Assembly: GCA_013399895.1 (NCBI GenBank)
Contig: VXBA01005112.1
Span: 730,466 to 794,465, forward strand
Reading direction: 5' to 3'
DNA length: 64,000 bases
Source of the DNA: Serilophus lunatus
Lineage: Eukaryota > Chordata > Aves > Passeriformes > Eurylaimidae
Shown here in pieces: positions 35,113-49,200 of the stretch. Positions within the stretch are counted from its first letter, which is position 1. Every line of letters starts with the position of its first letter. The notes beneath the pieces were generated by a model. The model was not told the DNA's origin, did no database searches, and was given only the letters and a program-made list of their open reading frames with translations. Position numbers and translations under genes: made by a program.

Positions 35113-38100
35113 ATGCCAAGTAAAATTGTTCTTTTACTGTTTGTTGACCATTTTTCACTGTGACTTAGTTGGAATGTGCTCCAGAATGCTAGTATGTATT
35201 TTTACACATACTTCCTGTAGATCTACAGACATGTTCTTATTCAGTTTGGATATGATGCATTGTGGGAATCACACACTTGTATGGAGAGAGGGATGTTCCT
35301 GCTCATGTAGATGAAGGCATAAAGGGACACAGAGTTATCCTTGAAGAAGATTGAAGTAGGTACATCTTTAATTTGATCCTTCCAGGTTACTCTCAAAGAT
35401 ATTTCTTAATAAAAATTGAATACATTTTGCAAACTCACACTGCATGGGACTTGCTGTATAAAGCTGCTTAAGAAAACTGAAGTGGTGAAAAAAAGGTCAG
35501 TACATCTCTTCAGATTTATGCTTCACTGATGAGGTCTTAGATTATTCTTGCTTTGAACAATCAGTATTCAGCTACAGCAAACTAAAGTTACACTGAGCCC
35601 AAATGGCACCATCCTCACAAAGGTTTAACACACGCTGTTGCATGAACATCACCTGGTGCCTTGAGATGATTTCCCTTGGTCAGTCCTTCTAGAAGACCAC
35701 TGGTGTTACCAATGCATCCAAAGCCTCTCAGTAGCACACCCTGTCAAAGTATGAATACATAAAAAGTGAAAATTTTCCAGAAAGAGATTTCTAGAAACTT
35801 CCCTCTCCTTGTGAAGATTTGGTTCCAAAATGAAGTTGGGACCAGCAGCTCACAGGGAGCCACACCAGCTCACTGGCCTGAAAGCTCTTTGCTTGTTTAT
35901 ATTGAAGAAGTTGGTGCCAGCCTCACAGGCTATCCCATGGGTTCCATTCTCCAGCAGGGGCTCTGCATAGCTTTCTTTTCAAGTGAAGACTTTGCTGCCT
36001 TGGATCTATATCATTAGGTATTTGGCAGGATAAGGAGGAGGTGGGACAAGAAAATGTTGGCAGGGTGAAGTTGCTCGTGTGGGAAAAAAGCCACTGTGAG
36101 CTGATCCAATTCCATCAGCCATGGTGGACCTTTGTCTTGAGCAAAAGAAGCCAGATTCTCAGTATCTGTCAATCTCAAAGTGTTTCCACACATTAGTTTT
36201 ACTGCTTTAACTGGTTATATGTAAACCAAACCCCAGTCTCATCCTCACCACAGCCTTCCCTACCAGTAGATATGGTCCTGGCAGTTTAACACTGACCTAA
36301 ACAGACAGGAGAGAAGCTACACCACAGGAAAGACAATTTGTGCCATTATCTGCTCTCAAGATGATTAGCTTATTATTTTTGTGTTAAAAAATGTTAACAC
36401 CCAAATTCTTCACATGGTAAAAGCTGAGCACAACATCAGTTTTCTTTGCAGAGGGGCTGTGGAGGGAAGGTGCTGAGACCAGCCCTGATGAAGATGCAGG
36501 GAACAAAGACAGCTTTGGCCATGAAGGGCAAAGGGTGGAGGTGAGGAGGTCCTTGTAGGGGTTTCCACACAGCCTGAAAATCCCTCAGCCTACTCCTGGG
36601 CAGTTTGCCGATGGCTGAGAGCACAGCAGGAGGCTTCCAGCCTGTTTTCTCCTCCAAGAGTAGCTGCTACTGCCTGACCATGGCATACATGTGACACAAT
36701 TTGGCTGCCGAAAACAACTACAGAGCAGTCATTAGAGCAAATTTTATGGATAGATTCTGTGTTTAATCTCATTAAGTTTAAATGCTAAATACCAGAACTG
36801 CATTTAAAACTTTACAGGTGTTCACCCCAACATCCCCAGGCACAGTTATTTGTTTTCCAACTCTATATTGGAAAAATAGCAGCATAAAATATGAACAACA
36901 TGATATATTGAATGATAGAGGGCTTCAGAGAAGTGTGTGTTTCTCAAATAAAACAAATAAGTCCTTCTGCTGCAGTTAAACCTTGACAACCATGCTTGTG
37001 TGTTGAATAATGAAATAGCAATTTAAGAGATTTTTAAGCTTTTTGATTCATTACCATTGTGCCTACTGTCCAGCCCTGAGACCAAATTACTTTGGCTGGT
37101 TTTAGCTCTATCATGTGGATACATGAGTTTAGCTGGAAATCTGGGTGAAGTCAGAGAAAATATGAGACTTTTTAAAGAGTGGTGATAGTCTGTTTGGATG
37201 CAAACAAAAAAAAAACACCACAAAGACTTATAAGCAAATGCACACTGACAGACATATGGTTTCTTGGTACTCCAAGGCCTCCTGAATAAATGGCATGGCT
37301 TTGGAGAAAGGGGATTAATAATCATTGTCTGTCCAGCAATTAAATAGTTCTGCTCAAATGCTTCATTCAACCTGGCTTTCCTGGTAATTAAATCCTCTAT
37401 TAGACAAGTTTATGTTCTATTTTATCAACTTCCTTTGCAATACAGAATTACTACCACTAGACCATTAAAATCTTGTTCTGCCATGGAAAGAAAAGGTCCC
37501 GTTCATTCTCCTCTGGCCCTGAACAGATGCCTTTACAGCCTATAATGCCATGAAATTATCCAAGCCAAGAGGAGACAGCTCCTTCCTTTATACTCAAAGT
37601 TACCAAAAAATACCTCTCTCGAAGGAAAATAAAGATGTGAGAAAGGTACATACTGTTATGTTTGACACTTCCTCTGACAGGCTAACTGGTGCCTATCCCT
37701 CCATCCCTTGCAACCTTGAAGTCATGCTCAGGTGTTTGCACATGCTGTATTTAACATACCACTAAAGAATTCGTGTAGGTGCAGAATCATTCTGTCCCAG
37801 CACCACCAGCCCAACCACACCCAGCCCTGCCTTTCTTGCCACACTGCTTACTACTATTGCTTTTATTTCATTTTACCTTAACAAGTAAATTCAGTTGTTT
37901 ACTCACTTAAATGTGTTAACTCTTAAATCTATAAGACAATACATTTTTACTGTGGATGCTAAAGTAAATTGTTTTTTCTAAAGCAAATAGCTTGTTCGCA
38001 TCCTGGTCTCAATGGTAAAGGGAAGTCTTATCAGGAGTAACAATCCCCTTGACATCATAGGCTCCTAAAATTCTGACCATTACACAGAACAGTGAGACTT

Positions 38101-39086
38101 GGGCTCCAAAATCTCGTGTTTCACTGGAAAATGAGCTGCTATTCAAAAGTGATTTGTTAACCTACCTCATTGTCGACACTAACCTCACATCATTAGGTAC
38201 CAAACCCGTGCTCAGCCTCTTCTGGGCACGCCTAGACTTGGCTGCCTGGTGTGGAGTCCTGTCCAGATTCATGAACTACACCTACCTATTCAACTTGTGA
38301 TTCCCTCAAGGCCTCTACAAGGTCATATTCCAGCAAAACAGGAGAGTCCTTTTGCACTAAGTGACTCAACTGATAAACCCCTCTGGCTGCAATCTAAAAA
38401 GACAGGGAAGTATCATAACCACCAGAAAGTCAGGCACTTGAGAAGAAAGGTGTGAAAAGGATGGATCTCGTTTGTATCATTTCAAAATACACAGAAGCTG
38501 AATTTTTGTCACTGTAATTTAATAACCTTTTGGCATAAAAGAACAATAAAGACTTGATAATATAGTTAGTTTGGGATGCTTACCTGGGAATAGAGCAGAG
38601 CTGAGTTCTTGTCTAGATTTCACCCTCTGAAATGAGGAAGAGATGAACAAGCAAAGAACCCCAGATGGGGGAGTATCTTCCCTCCAGGCAACAAGTTCAC
38701 AGCACAGGAAAATTCTCCTTTGTTACAGGTTCATTTTCACCTTAATGACTTTATCCACCTGGAGGATAAGTGTTTAGTTTGAATCCATTTATTAAGCTCC
38801 CTGGATAGAGAAAAATGGCTCCACAAGGTGATTTATGCTACTTAAAATAGTGTCAGAGACATGGAGATCTTGCCTTCTCAAGGGTCTGACTTCTACCCAC
38901 TGATGGGAGAGGGAATCTGGACTGCTGCACTGAGAGGACTGTGCTTAGGGAGGTGACTCCCAGCCAAAGCATCTGCAAGCCACAGGACCCTCTATTTCTC
39001 CATTTTAAAAACTAGTGACTATCCCTTGTCACAGGAAGCTGGCTTACGAGTATTAATACTGTCAGACTGTAAGAAAAGAATACAGG

Positions 39087-39087
<1 letters not shown>

Positions 39088-39119
<32 letters not shown>

Positions 39120-39124
39120 CACAC
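39088..39124. repeat. CA/TA compound microsatellite
   Basis: A run of CA dinucleotides passes directly into a run of TA dinucleotides and back to CACA, about 37 bases in all. It is likely to be length-variable between individuals. Confidence 0.9.
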
Positions 39125-42100
39125 AACCGATTGACATACTTTTAACAGTAAATGTGAACATTTTCAAATTCTGGAAAAAAAAAGGCATTCCAGCCATAAG
39201 TTTTGGTGGTTGACTAAATTAACATATACTGTATCTATTTAGAAGTTTGGTGGAGGATTTTGTTTTTAATGAAACTTAGCTGCCATTGAAATAATTGAAA
39301 GAGTCATTACTGGCAGCAAGCAACAGGGATAGGCTGATACCAATTTAATGTTTCGACTTGAGAGTTGAATATTAATTCCATGTGAATCTTTCTTTGTGCC
39401 AAATTGTTCCTAGCCCTGACACATCTGTACACACTAGAAACCAAAATCATGCATCACTGTCATCTGAGCCTTTCCATTAGAATTTCCTTATGATGGCTCA
39501 GCATTTCCCAGATCTATTTTTTTCATCTGATCCAGTACCTCTTTGACCCTCTAATAAGTGAAAATACATTTGAAGAACCTTTCTCATTATTTGGAACACT
39601 TGCTGTACAAGTTCAACTCTGTTTTCTGTGTGGAACTTTCCTAAAATATTCTTTTATCTTCTTTCACAGATCCTTGAGGGGTGAGGCACAGATCAGAAGT
39701 AGCTAAATTGTACATCTATTTGTCTCATCACCTACTGGTCTTTCTTGAAGAACTATGGCAAAAGTGAGGACTGAGTCATTGTGAAAAGAACCCCTTTTTT
39801 ACTCCAGGAGGGACACAGAGATCACTCTATTCCAAAAACATTAGTGAAATGCAAAAAAAATAAAAATTTGGCTCACTAAATGGAATTGTTCAACTAATGT
39901 AAAACTCTGCCATCTAAATGCAAATCTGTTGACTTCAAAGGACTCAGACTAGTGCAACTGAGCAGAATTCAGTATATGAAGGGAACCAGGGGGTTAAGGT
40001 CACAGGAAAAAGGTACATGAAAAGACTTCGTCATCCCCTCTCCTTGTGCTTTCACAGAGCAACTCAATGATTTGCACCACTGAGTGCTGAATCAGCCTGC
40101 GAGTGTCTTCAGACAAGGCTGGCTGAAGATTACCCTGTGAAATGGCATTAAACTGGTGAAGCATTTTAGTGCTTATGGGATTGGCCAGGGAGTGCCATAC
40201 TTTACTCCTGCTGCTAATTTCTCTCCTCATTTGTCATTCTTCAAGCAATTTTCAAGGAGGAAAAGCTCTATTCAGCCACTGCAGGTAAGATTAGACAAAC
40301 CTTTCTGGAGAGACAGAAAGGACAATTTATTGTGGTTCTTCCCCCTCCATCACAGCAGTGCAGTACCTCTGTCCCAGGACCAGGTCCATAAGGTCAACTT
40401 AAGTTTCTATAAACATGCTTAGTTTCTGCTACTAAGTCTTTCTCCTTGCCAACTCTCACTACAAATTTCCCTGGCAGAAAGATACACAATGATGTCCCAA
40501 ATCAAATATTTTCAGAGCCATACTGCCACTGAGGTCAGGCGCTTTTCTGCTCCCCTGTTAGCACTGCCAAGTGCCTGCTGCTAGTATAGATAAATGTAAA
40601 ACAACACATGGAGTAACAGTAAACCAAACTAAAAATACAGCTTAAACAGAGCAGATCTCTGTATCTTTTACAGGGAGGTTTGCAATAGTTCCTGACTTCG
40701 CCATTATTCTTATTACTGGTTAAATAACTTGACACTCTTTTCATGCCCCAACCTGACTTTTACTGCTAGAGGTGTCCTAAGCCACATGGGTAAAACTTCC
40801 TGCAGGGATACTGGATGTGGAAACTACTTGGGTCACTCTATGTTGCTTGTTTTGTGCCTGCAGGAGCTGGAGGACTGTACATGGTCCTTTACCTTCACCC
40901 AGCCCTGCCACTAAGCCCCCCAAACCTGCAACAGGGCTGCAGGAGCCTCCATCAGAAGTGATTAACGTATTATTGCCACTGATGATGAGATAGATCATGC
41001 TTATGAGTCATACTGGCTTTAATATCTGCAAGACAGAGAAAAGAAAACTGCATTAATTTATATTCACTAAAATAAATTAACAGAGTAGAGCCCTTCGGTC
41101 CTCTGCATCCTTTTCCCCAAGCACTGGCAGCCTGCACTGGTGAAATGGCAGGAGCTGCCCAGGAAAAGGAAGCGAACAAACCAGATGCCTCCAGCTTGGC
41201 AGGGCTGGCCTTTGGTTTGCTTTCCAAGGGAAAAAACCCTCATTGTATTCAAGGAACTGCTACAGCCCATGGGTTGGTAGCTTTGGCATATATGTATGTT
41301 TTTGTGTGTATGTGTATACACATACTTATATAAGTTTGCTGAAAGACTTCATCCTGTGTGCTGAACCAGGACAGTGGTGTTTGGAGGCCCATCAGCTGAC
41401 AAGTCACTCCTTTCCCAGAAAACAGAGGGTACAAGGCTGTATGTCCTGCCGTGTAACAGTAGTTTTACTTGCACTTAAGCCAAGACTGCCTCTGAAAAGA
41501 AAATAAAATTGCCCTCCAGGTCCCTGGCACTGGAGTCCAGCAAGGTGTCCAGTGAGGCAGAGCAGGAAAGCTGATCTTGCTGAACACCTGGTTTCCTTTC
41601 CATTTCTTTTTTATCCTAGGATATTCCTTCAGAGCTGACCCAAGTTGATCATCAGCCCTCACCTCCCTGTGAAAACACATAACTGAAAAGCACTTACAAT
41701 TAAAACTGGAATAACACGTGTGTTCGCTTGTGAGGTCTGTCTTTGTCAAAGCTACCCACCTGGGAAACTGCTGTTCCTCTTGTGATGTTATCTCCCTCCC
41801 TTGATAATAAACCTTGAATATCTACATGTTTGCAGAGTAAGAGCTACAAATGTACCAGGAGAAGCTGCAAGTCAGTACATTGCAGCCCATGGGCAGCCTG
41901 CAAAGCCTTCACCGAGGTCATACTGCAGGGGGTTGATACGTGGATGGGGAGTTCTGGCTGTCTGTTTTCACCAAACTGTAATGAAGTGGTTCTTCAGACA
42001 GGCACTGTGACATGAGGACTCACATTTAATACTTTTCTGTCAACTGGAGAATTGTGAGCATTCAAGGTTGTGGCCATTTAATGCATTTTGGTTCTTTGTG

Positions 42101-43354
42101 AGATTTTCCACCTCTCAGCATCACTCCTTGCTCCCCTTCTGCTGCCTTCCATAAAACTGGAACAGGCATACACTGAGAGGAAGGATGGGGGATTTATAAC
42201 CCAGAAGAAAGCAGGAGGCAAAGCAAAACCAAAGGCTGTTGCCACATGCTTCTTTCAGGACTTCAGGAAAACCATGTGAACCTCCCTTTTCTTCTGTGTG
42301 GACAATAAATACTGAACTGTTGTTGAATTTTAAGTATTAGACTACCAAACAGAAACCCTTTTTCTTCCTCACACATGAAATCCAGTCAATACATGCTCTT
42401 AATCAATCAAATCAGAAGCTGACCAAGTCTTCTCTACCTCTGTTTGTATACATTTCTGAAGGGCCCAGCCACATGAAACAGGTTCAGACCCTGCTTGCTG
42501 CCTTAAAACAGGGAGAACTTTTCTGCCTTCCTCCATCTTCCTTTCCCTGCTCCTGTCTGCATCTCCCAACCCCTCCCTACCACCCTCCCAAGCTACTTCA
42601 AATCATTAAATGGGCAGAAAACTGACACAGCAAAAAAATAAGATAAATACGTCTTAGGCTGGGGAGCTGAAGTCATTTTCATGAGCTCAGCAGGCTGTAG
42701 TCAGGGGAGGCTGGAAGAGGGATGGAAATGGGGTCACAGAGAGAGGACTTTCCTTCTCCACAGCAAAGAGCCGTTAGCTCTGCAGCCTTATCCTTAAGCA
42801 CCGGTAGTTTCTGACTATTTTTCCCCCTCATCTTGCAATATGGTGTGTCTCTCTCTGCCCCCATTTTCCCTGAGTGCCCCGGTGCTGTCCTGGGGCATCT
42901 CCAGCTCCATGGGAAGCTGTGAGTTTGCATGGGCACTCAGTGCAGACATGCCCCTGCCCTGGCAGCAGCATTAGGCCTGGGGGAAAGGGGCAACTGACTA
43001 AAATACCAGAGATACCCTACCCCAATGAGTGACCAGCAGTGCCACTTGCAGGGATGCTGGCAAGAGCAGGGGGCTTTTGGAAATGCTGATGTCTGCACAC
43101 AAGATTGTTCTTGAAACACAAGTGACAGAAGGATCAGGCTCACAGACTTTTCCATCCTTTCCAACTTCTTTACTCTCATCTCCTGAATGTGGCAGAGCCA
43201 CAATAGAATATTTCTTGGGCAAGGATGAAGATTTCATCGCTCAAAATACATTTTTATACATAGGTAAGGTGTTTATAGACCCATATTAGCTGCAGTACAT
43301 CTAATCCATCCCCTATCCTTACCAGAGTAGTGAACAGTACATATGATGATCCCT

Positions 43355-43415
43355 TACTGAAGGGAAACTGAGGCACAGAGTGCCAAGGTGGCCACAGCAA
43401 ACTCCTGCAGGTAAG
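43355..43415 (-). repeat. MIR-like fragment
   Basis: Contains gggaaactgaggcacagag followed by caaggtggccacagc, close to the reverse complement of MIR (ggaaactgaggcacagag, caaggtcacacagc). Short. Confidence 0.4.
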
Positions 43416-44389
43416 GAGGGCCCCTAAACACCTTCCTCCTCCACAAACCTTCCTGAACTGCCAGCATGAACCTGGTGAGGAGAAAGGCTCTGCCTTGGTA
43501 AGCCAGTGATGGTGTGCAATGCTCCTGTGCAGCACCAGGATCATAATTTCTTTAATTGCTCTCAGGAGTTGATTGCCTGGGAAGGCTGGGGAATCCTCTT
43601 TTTGCAGGGCTTTCAAACAGAAATCTGTGAGGAGCAAAAGGCATGTGTCTGAGATCACACTGGATCATTTGAACTGGTGCCTTGAGTGTCCTGAGCTAAA
43701 GCACTAAAATGCTTCCTTTCAATACAAATCAACTTAGTAAAGAAAAAACAGAATGGCAACAAGCCAGAAAAGGTTTAAGATGAAACAAATTAAATTACAT
43801 TATGGACTATTTAAATGTAAAAATCTATTAATCTGTCATATTGTGTTATGATGTGTAAGTGATACCTACAGCACATTAGTAACAAGTATATTATCAATAT
43901 ATCACACATACACATATTTCATTATAGGCACAAATAAGAAGACACCATGATGTAACCCATATTTTTGGCATATCAGAAAAAAAAAGGTCAAAAAAACCCC
44001 CACAAAGATAAAAATTCCATGGAGTTTCTTGGCACTATGTAACTGTGTATATAGATACATAAGAACAAAAGCCATGACAGGCACGTCCCAGTTTCTTCTA
44101 AGTGGCAGTTCTGTTCAGTCCCCCTCACTCACGCAAGCCGTGGGGAAGCATCCAAGGTGTTGGGATCTGGACTTGACTCTAAAGTGTTCCTCAAAACTTC
44201 TAGGCTCAGGATTGATCTAAAATAAAGCTTCTAGGTGTACTTTGTTCCTACACCATCACAGGAGGCCTGAGATGCTGAGAGAGCCTTCTCTGATCTCACA
44301 GAGACCAACAGTCCTAAAGAGCAAGGATTTACTCATGAAAAGAGATAGTTACAAAGAGGCACCTGTGTAGTGTTTCAAAAATACTCTGG

Positions 44390-44495
44390 ATGATGTTCTT
44401 AGCCATATGGTTTAATTTTAGGTAGCCCTTAAAGTGGCAGGGAGTTGGACTTGATGATCCTTCCAGCTTGAGATCTTCTATGATTCTACAATTCT
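44390..44495 (+). mobile_element. CR1 LINE 3' end
   Basis: The sequence ggcagggagttggacttgat, gatccttccagcttgagatc and ttctatgattctac is the standard CR1 3' terminus: gagttggac-tgatgatcc, a ccttccaact-like word, and the terminal attctatg repeats. It is 5' truncated, as most CR1 copies are, and has no coding potential. Confidence 0.8.
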
Positions 44496-46174
44496 GTGTC
44501 TCTCCCTGCCTGCCAGTAGCTAGCTATCTGGCATCCTCTGTGTTTCAGGTATATTTAGTACAATATGTATTTTCTCAAAACTTTCAATCCATCATCCATA
44601 ATGTATAGCTGAAGTGTTTGGCTTCATTACATTTACATGGTAATCAAATCATTAGCCTGGGGGAGGCATAACACATTAATGACTTTAGAAATGTTGGTTA
44701 AACTCCAGTCCTGATCAAAGAGACCAAAATTTATTGTCATTCCTCTAATAGCCATGTGGTAACCAAAATGAAATCAATTTGATGAAGATAATTAGGTTCC
44801 CATTTCCATCACCACACGCTTAGTACAATTAGGTGCAATGAGCTTCCTCTCCTAGCAATATGATACTGTTAGCACAGATGAAAACACTCCAGCAGCGCCA
44901 GCCAGGAACACTGAAACAACTATTTTTGAAATTAAAAACTGCTGGTTTATCAGAATCTCTATATTCCGAGGAGTCTCCTTACCACATGCATATAGGTCCA
45001 GGGCAGAGCTCACAGGCAGACACAAGCAGAGCTCTTCCCTAAAGCAGAGGGCATAGTTTTAGAACCTTGCCTGGAGTGTTGAACATGTACAGTCAGGTCC
45101 TGGATCTCCCTTGGGAGCCTATTCCTTTTCCTGTGGGACTGAGGAGGCGGTGCCCATCCCAGGGGCACTGCTGGTCCCTCCCTGCTGAGACAATACCAGC
45201 CATCGCAGTGGGTGGGGTGGGTGGCCTCTTGGTGATCCTGCTCACTGAGTCCAAGTCAGGCGCAGGAGACTGCTGAGGCAAAGCTCTGAGGGCAGAAAGG
45301 TGACTGCCTTCAGCAGGGATGAGGCTGTGAAGTTGGATCTTCTCCAGGCATTAGCATCTCCCACCAGCTGGGATGTTTGCACACTCTACACCCTGTGTCT
45401 CTGTATGCCAAGCCCTAAGCACAATAATTTTTCTTGCTGAGAGGCCTTGTATCAGCTTGGTGCTGAGCAGGAAAAGGAATATAAATCTTTGCAGAATAAG
45501 AAAACCTTTTTTCTGCATTGAGCTGACTAGGCTCAGCATTCCTCTTTGCATCAGCTTCATAGGCAGAATATATTAGTGCCCATGCTAATCAAATCACAGG
45601 AAACTTGATTTGTTAAGACACTCATTAACAAATGGTCAAAATGCATTTCCAGTTTTCTAGAAAATAAGATTCAATTTGTGAATATTCAGCAGATACTCAT
45701 TTATTTTATTCTGAATGCTTGAAAACATCAATAATTCCATGGATTTTAGCAGAAATGACCCATATCTTCCCAGTGCAGACCTTCAGCTACACAAAAACTG
45801 TTGTCAACATTTTGAAAAAGAGGTAAAAATTAAGTGACTTAGGAACTTAAGACTGGTCTTAAAGCTGTTGAAAACGGCTCTCAAAGTTTCATTCCCCATA
45901 TTTTAATAAACAAAATATCTTGTCTCTGATATTAGCCTGCCACTTGGAAATAGAAGTCTTTTTATTTCCTCAGATTTTAAAATCTGATAGATTATCCATA
46001 TCTTAAAACTCAACTTTCCAACAGAAAAATGTTTATTACAACTTTTCTCTGCTATATCTCTCTTTAGATTTTCAAAAACACCCTTTACAGAGTCATAGTC
46101 CTATGTGGAATATGACTTTTAACAGACGTTTTCCAACAGCATCCACTGACATCACAGGAGAGGATTTTATAGGA

Positions 46175-46225
46175 GCAGGAAAGACAGGCCCAGAGAAGGT
46201 AGTTGCCTAAAATGAAAGGGTTTTT
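46175..46225 (-). repeat. Short MIR-like fragment
   Basis: caggcccagagaaggtagtt followed by gcctaaaatg resembles the MIR reverse complement (gaggcccagagaggt, gacttgcc). Too short to be firm. Confidence 0.25.
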
Positions 46226-49200
46226 ATATCTTTTTCTCTTCTGGGTGTGTCTCTTTTTGTTGCATTCAAAGTACTCCTCAGGCACATTTTGGAGAAATGC
46301 AAATTATGCCTCTATTTCTGAAATTTCCAGTAGAACAGATCCAGTTTATTGAAGCTTATTGAAACTAGTGGAAGAGGATGATGAGAAGAAAGGAAAACAG
46401 CAGCACCAAGACAGACAGGACAGTGACCCACACCAATCCTACTCAGTGACAGAGATGGAAATGGGCCCCAAACCTTCTGACCAGTATGCTAGGACTGTAG
46501 GCAGAACATCATACTGCTCCTTGTAGAATTGAATATTTTAGATCCCTCTCCTGTCCTCATAAAGGACTGTGTATTACTCATAACGCATATATTGAACAAA
46601 TTATTATAGGAAAATTCCATGTAAAGCTATGAAACATAAATACATCATATACGACCCAGAAAGGTCCTGCTGTTGTAGCCTGGGACACTATTCTTGAGAG
46701 GCATCACTGCCTGCTTGCCCTGTTCTTACACCCTCCTCTAAGGGTCTCCATTGCCTGTTGTCAATAGCAAACAATGGGCAGTTGGAGAGGTCTTGGCCCC
46801 ATAAAGATATTTTGCAATTTTTTTATATTAATCTTAAGGATCAAGACCAAAGCAGGAATCCCCTTGGGCTTATTCTGGCTTGTTTTGCAGTTCTCATTTT
46901 ATTAGACATTGCTAGACCTTGAGGCTGTGGCTTTGAGGTTTTTCCAAGTGAAGCTACTGGTTTGTGTTGCAGGAGCAAATAACCTCAATCAGAAGCTGAA
47001 GAGCACAGTTTATGTGCAGAGCTCTATGCATACCTGCCATAAGTACCTCTGGAATGAAGGCTGTAAAACAATTAGACCCCAAAAAACTGAAAGAAATCTC
47101 GAAGAAAAAGCTACATGAATTATTCCTGTGCTTAATCACAGTCTTCTGCTATTCTCAGAGGAAATACTATGATGAATAAGCAGTGAAAAATGATCAAAAT
47201 TCTTGTGTAATGAGCCCTGTGTTAATTGCCCCACTGTCCATTGAAACACAAAAGGCATTAATGAAGCACGCAGTCTCATCATCCCTGACTGATTTTTGTT
47301 AAGTGTCTGTCTAAATTTATGCATCCAGAAGAAACTGTGGCATACCAGGAAGTCCACTAAAGGGACTCAATTTTTCACCTGGGAGTGAAATGTCCTTCAC
47401 TGGGACCTGACTCAAAACCGGCCATATCAGCCAGGCTGAACTGTCAGCATTCTGTGGGCCAGTGGCCAGAAAGATATATGGAATAATCCTCAATTCTTTC
47501 CTACATTAAAAGGTGATGCACAATGCTCCCAACTCCACCCCAGCCATCACTTCCTTATACACCATTAGTGTTCAAGATCTCCCAGCAGCAGGAGAGATAA
47601 AGATGGATTTTTTTCTCTGTACTTGCTCTCTATGGGACAAGTCATTATCACTGGAGCTCTGGGAGTGTTTTTGCTTGCTATCAGACTGCATACCCGTTCT
47701 ACTGAGTAAATTACCTTTGACACGGACACACCCTCCCTGTGAATACCACAACGGTTACCATGACCAAAGACCAAGGCAGGTGAGGAGCATGTGCCTTCAG
47801 AGCAGAGGTTTGACAACAGAGACAATGCTGAGCATTTGCTATTGATTCACCATGCAACAATGCAGGAAAGGGGGGCATCTGGAATTTCTCTGGGCCTGCA
47901 TGAAGGTTGATCATCTGAACTGGAGCTCACTGTGACTGAGATTTCCTTAATAAACCAAATGGTATTTCGACATGGCACCTCTAGTTCTCCAGCCAAATGC
48001 CCCAAACCACACAAAAAGCCCTTTGTACTTTTCCCATATCATGAATTCACATTGCAGTGAGAGCTCACAGTGGGGAGGAGAATGCAGAAGGCTGATATGT
48101 CCGTCCAGTCACATATTCCATGTCATGGAATGAACATGCCAAGTCCATCCCCACCAGAATCAGTTCTGGAGCAGATGCCTTTAAAGACTCAGCCATCTGC
48201 TGTTAGCTGGCCACAGGCAGTAACATCAGTTATTCTTCCCCCTTCCTCTACACTCTGAGATCCCTAGATGAAAAGGTGCTTCAAGCACTAAGTATTTTTG
48301 CTTATAAAGTATTTAAGGCACATCAGTCTGACTCACAGAACTCATTTCAAACAAATGAACAACCTTTGAAAACATTTTATGGACATTATTTCCTCTCCAG
48401 CTGAACTTCATCTCTTGAATTTAGTCTTACGTTATGGTCTGATTATTCTCAAAAAGAATTAAATTGGAGGAGGGAAGAAATGAAGGTATTCCCTGGAAAT
48501 CCTTTCATTTTATTAAAGCCGCTGTTATTGCTTGTGTTGTGTTTGTCCAAACCACTTGTCAAGATTTCATTACCCCAATTTAAAACAGCAGCACTATGTC
48601 TAAATGTGGTTATGACTGAAAATGAAGGTATGCTGCAATATTCCCACAGAGAGTAGAGCACACTGCTTTTCTGGGCTGAGCTTGGAGAAAATAGGTTATA
48701 GATAACATACACATTCATCCATCAAATATCGCACTACAAAACAGTGCTAATGTGCTAAAAGAGATTTTCCAGCCACAAAGCATTAGTGAGTCAGACAAAA
48801 GTCACCCTTTTCAAGCCAGGAATGACCAACACTAATCAGTACAAAATTGATCAAATGCTGTTGATCATTAAGGGACAAGAGTGAGCCTGGCCTTCTATGA
48901 GATTAATTAGCAGCAGCAACTTCTCTAAAGGAGCTATACAGACTCAGTAAGAAATCAGGCCCAAAATGCACTGGGTCAACAAGTCACGACACCTGCCCAT
49001 TGATACTGCTGGGCACAGACTACCTGTGAAAATGAGACTTGGGATTCAAGGGACTGAGAAAGAAGGGTACAGCCCAGCTCACTGCAAGACAAGAGTAGAG
49101 CAGGCACAAACCCAGAAATATTTAAGAGCAGACTACAAGTGTCTGTTCAAAGCCAGCACTCAGGAGCAGCAGTCTGCACCTTTCCCCTATGTGATCACTT

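Larger units (their letters stand above)
32090..35130 (+). other. ADARB2: ADARB2 3' untranslated region (distal end uncertain)
   Basis: The sequence after the stop is AT-rich with no open frame of note. A canonical AATAAA at 33663-33668 is followed by a T/G-rich stretch, so a transcript ending near 33690 is likely. Further AATAAA motifs at 35016-35021 and 35107-35112, the last followed by a T/G-rich stretch, allow a longer form ending near 35130. Two Pumilio-type motifs lie in this interval (33525-33532 and 34919-34926). A MIR-like remnant lies at about 32945-33060 and an A-rich tract at 33963-34010. The end is inferred from the signals only; no transcript evidence is available here. Confidence 0.6.

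Noticed and set aside
41830..42015. Cys-rich frame SCKSVHCSPWAACKAF as a small secreted peptide
   Set aside because: No signal peptide, and two overlapping phases are equally open. No evidence for transcription or conservation is available.
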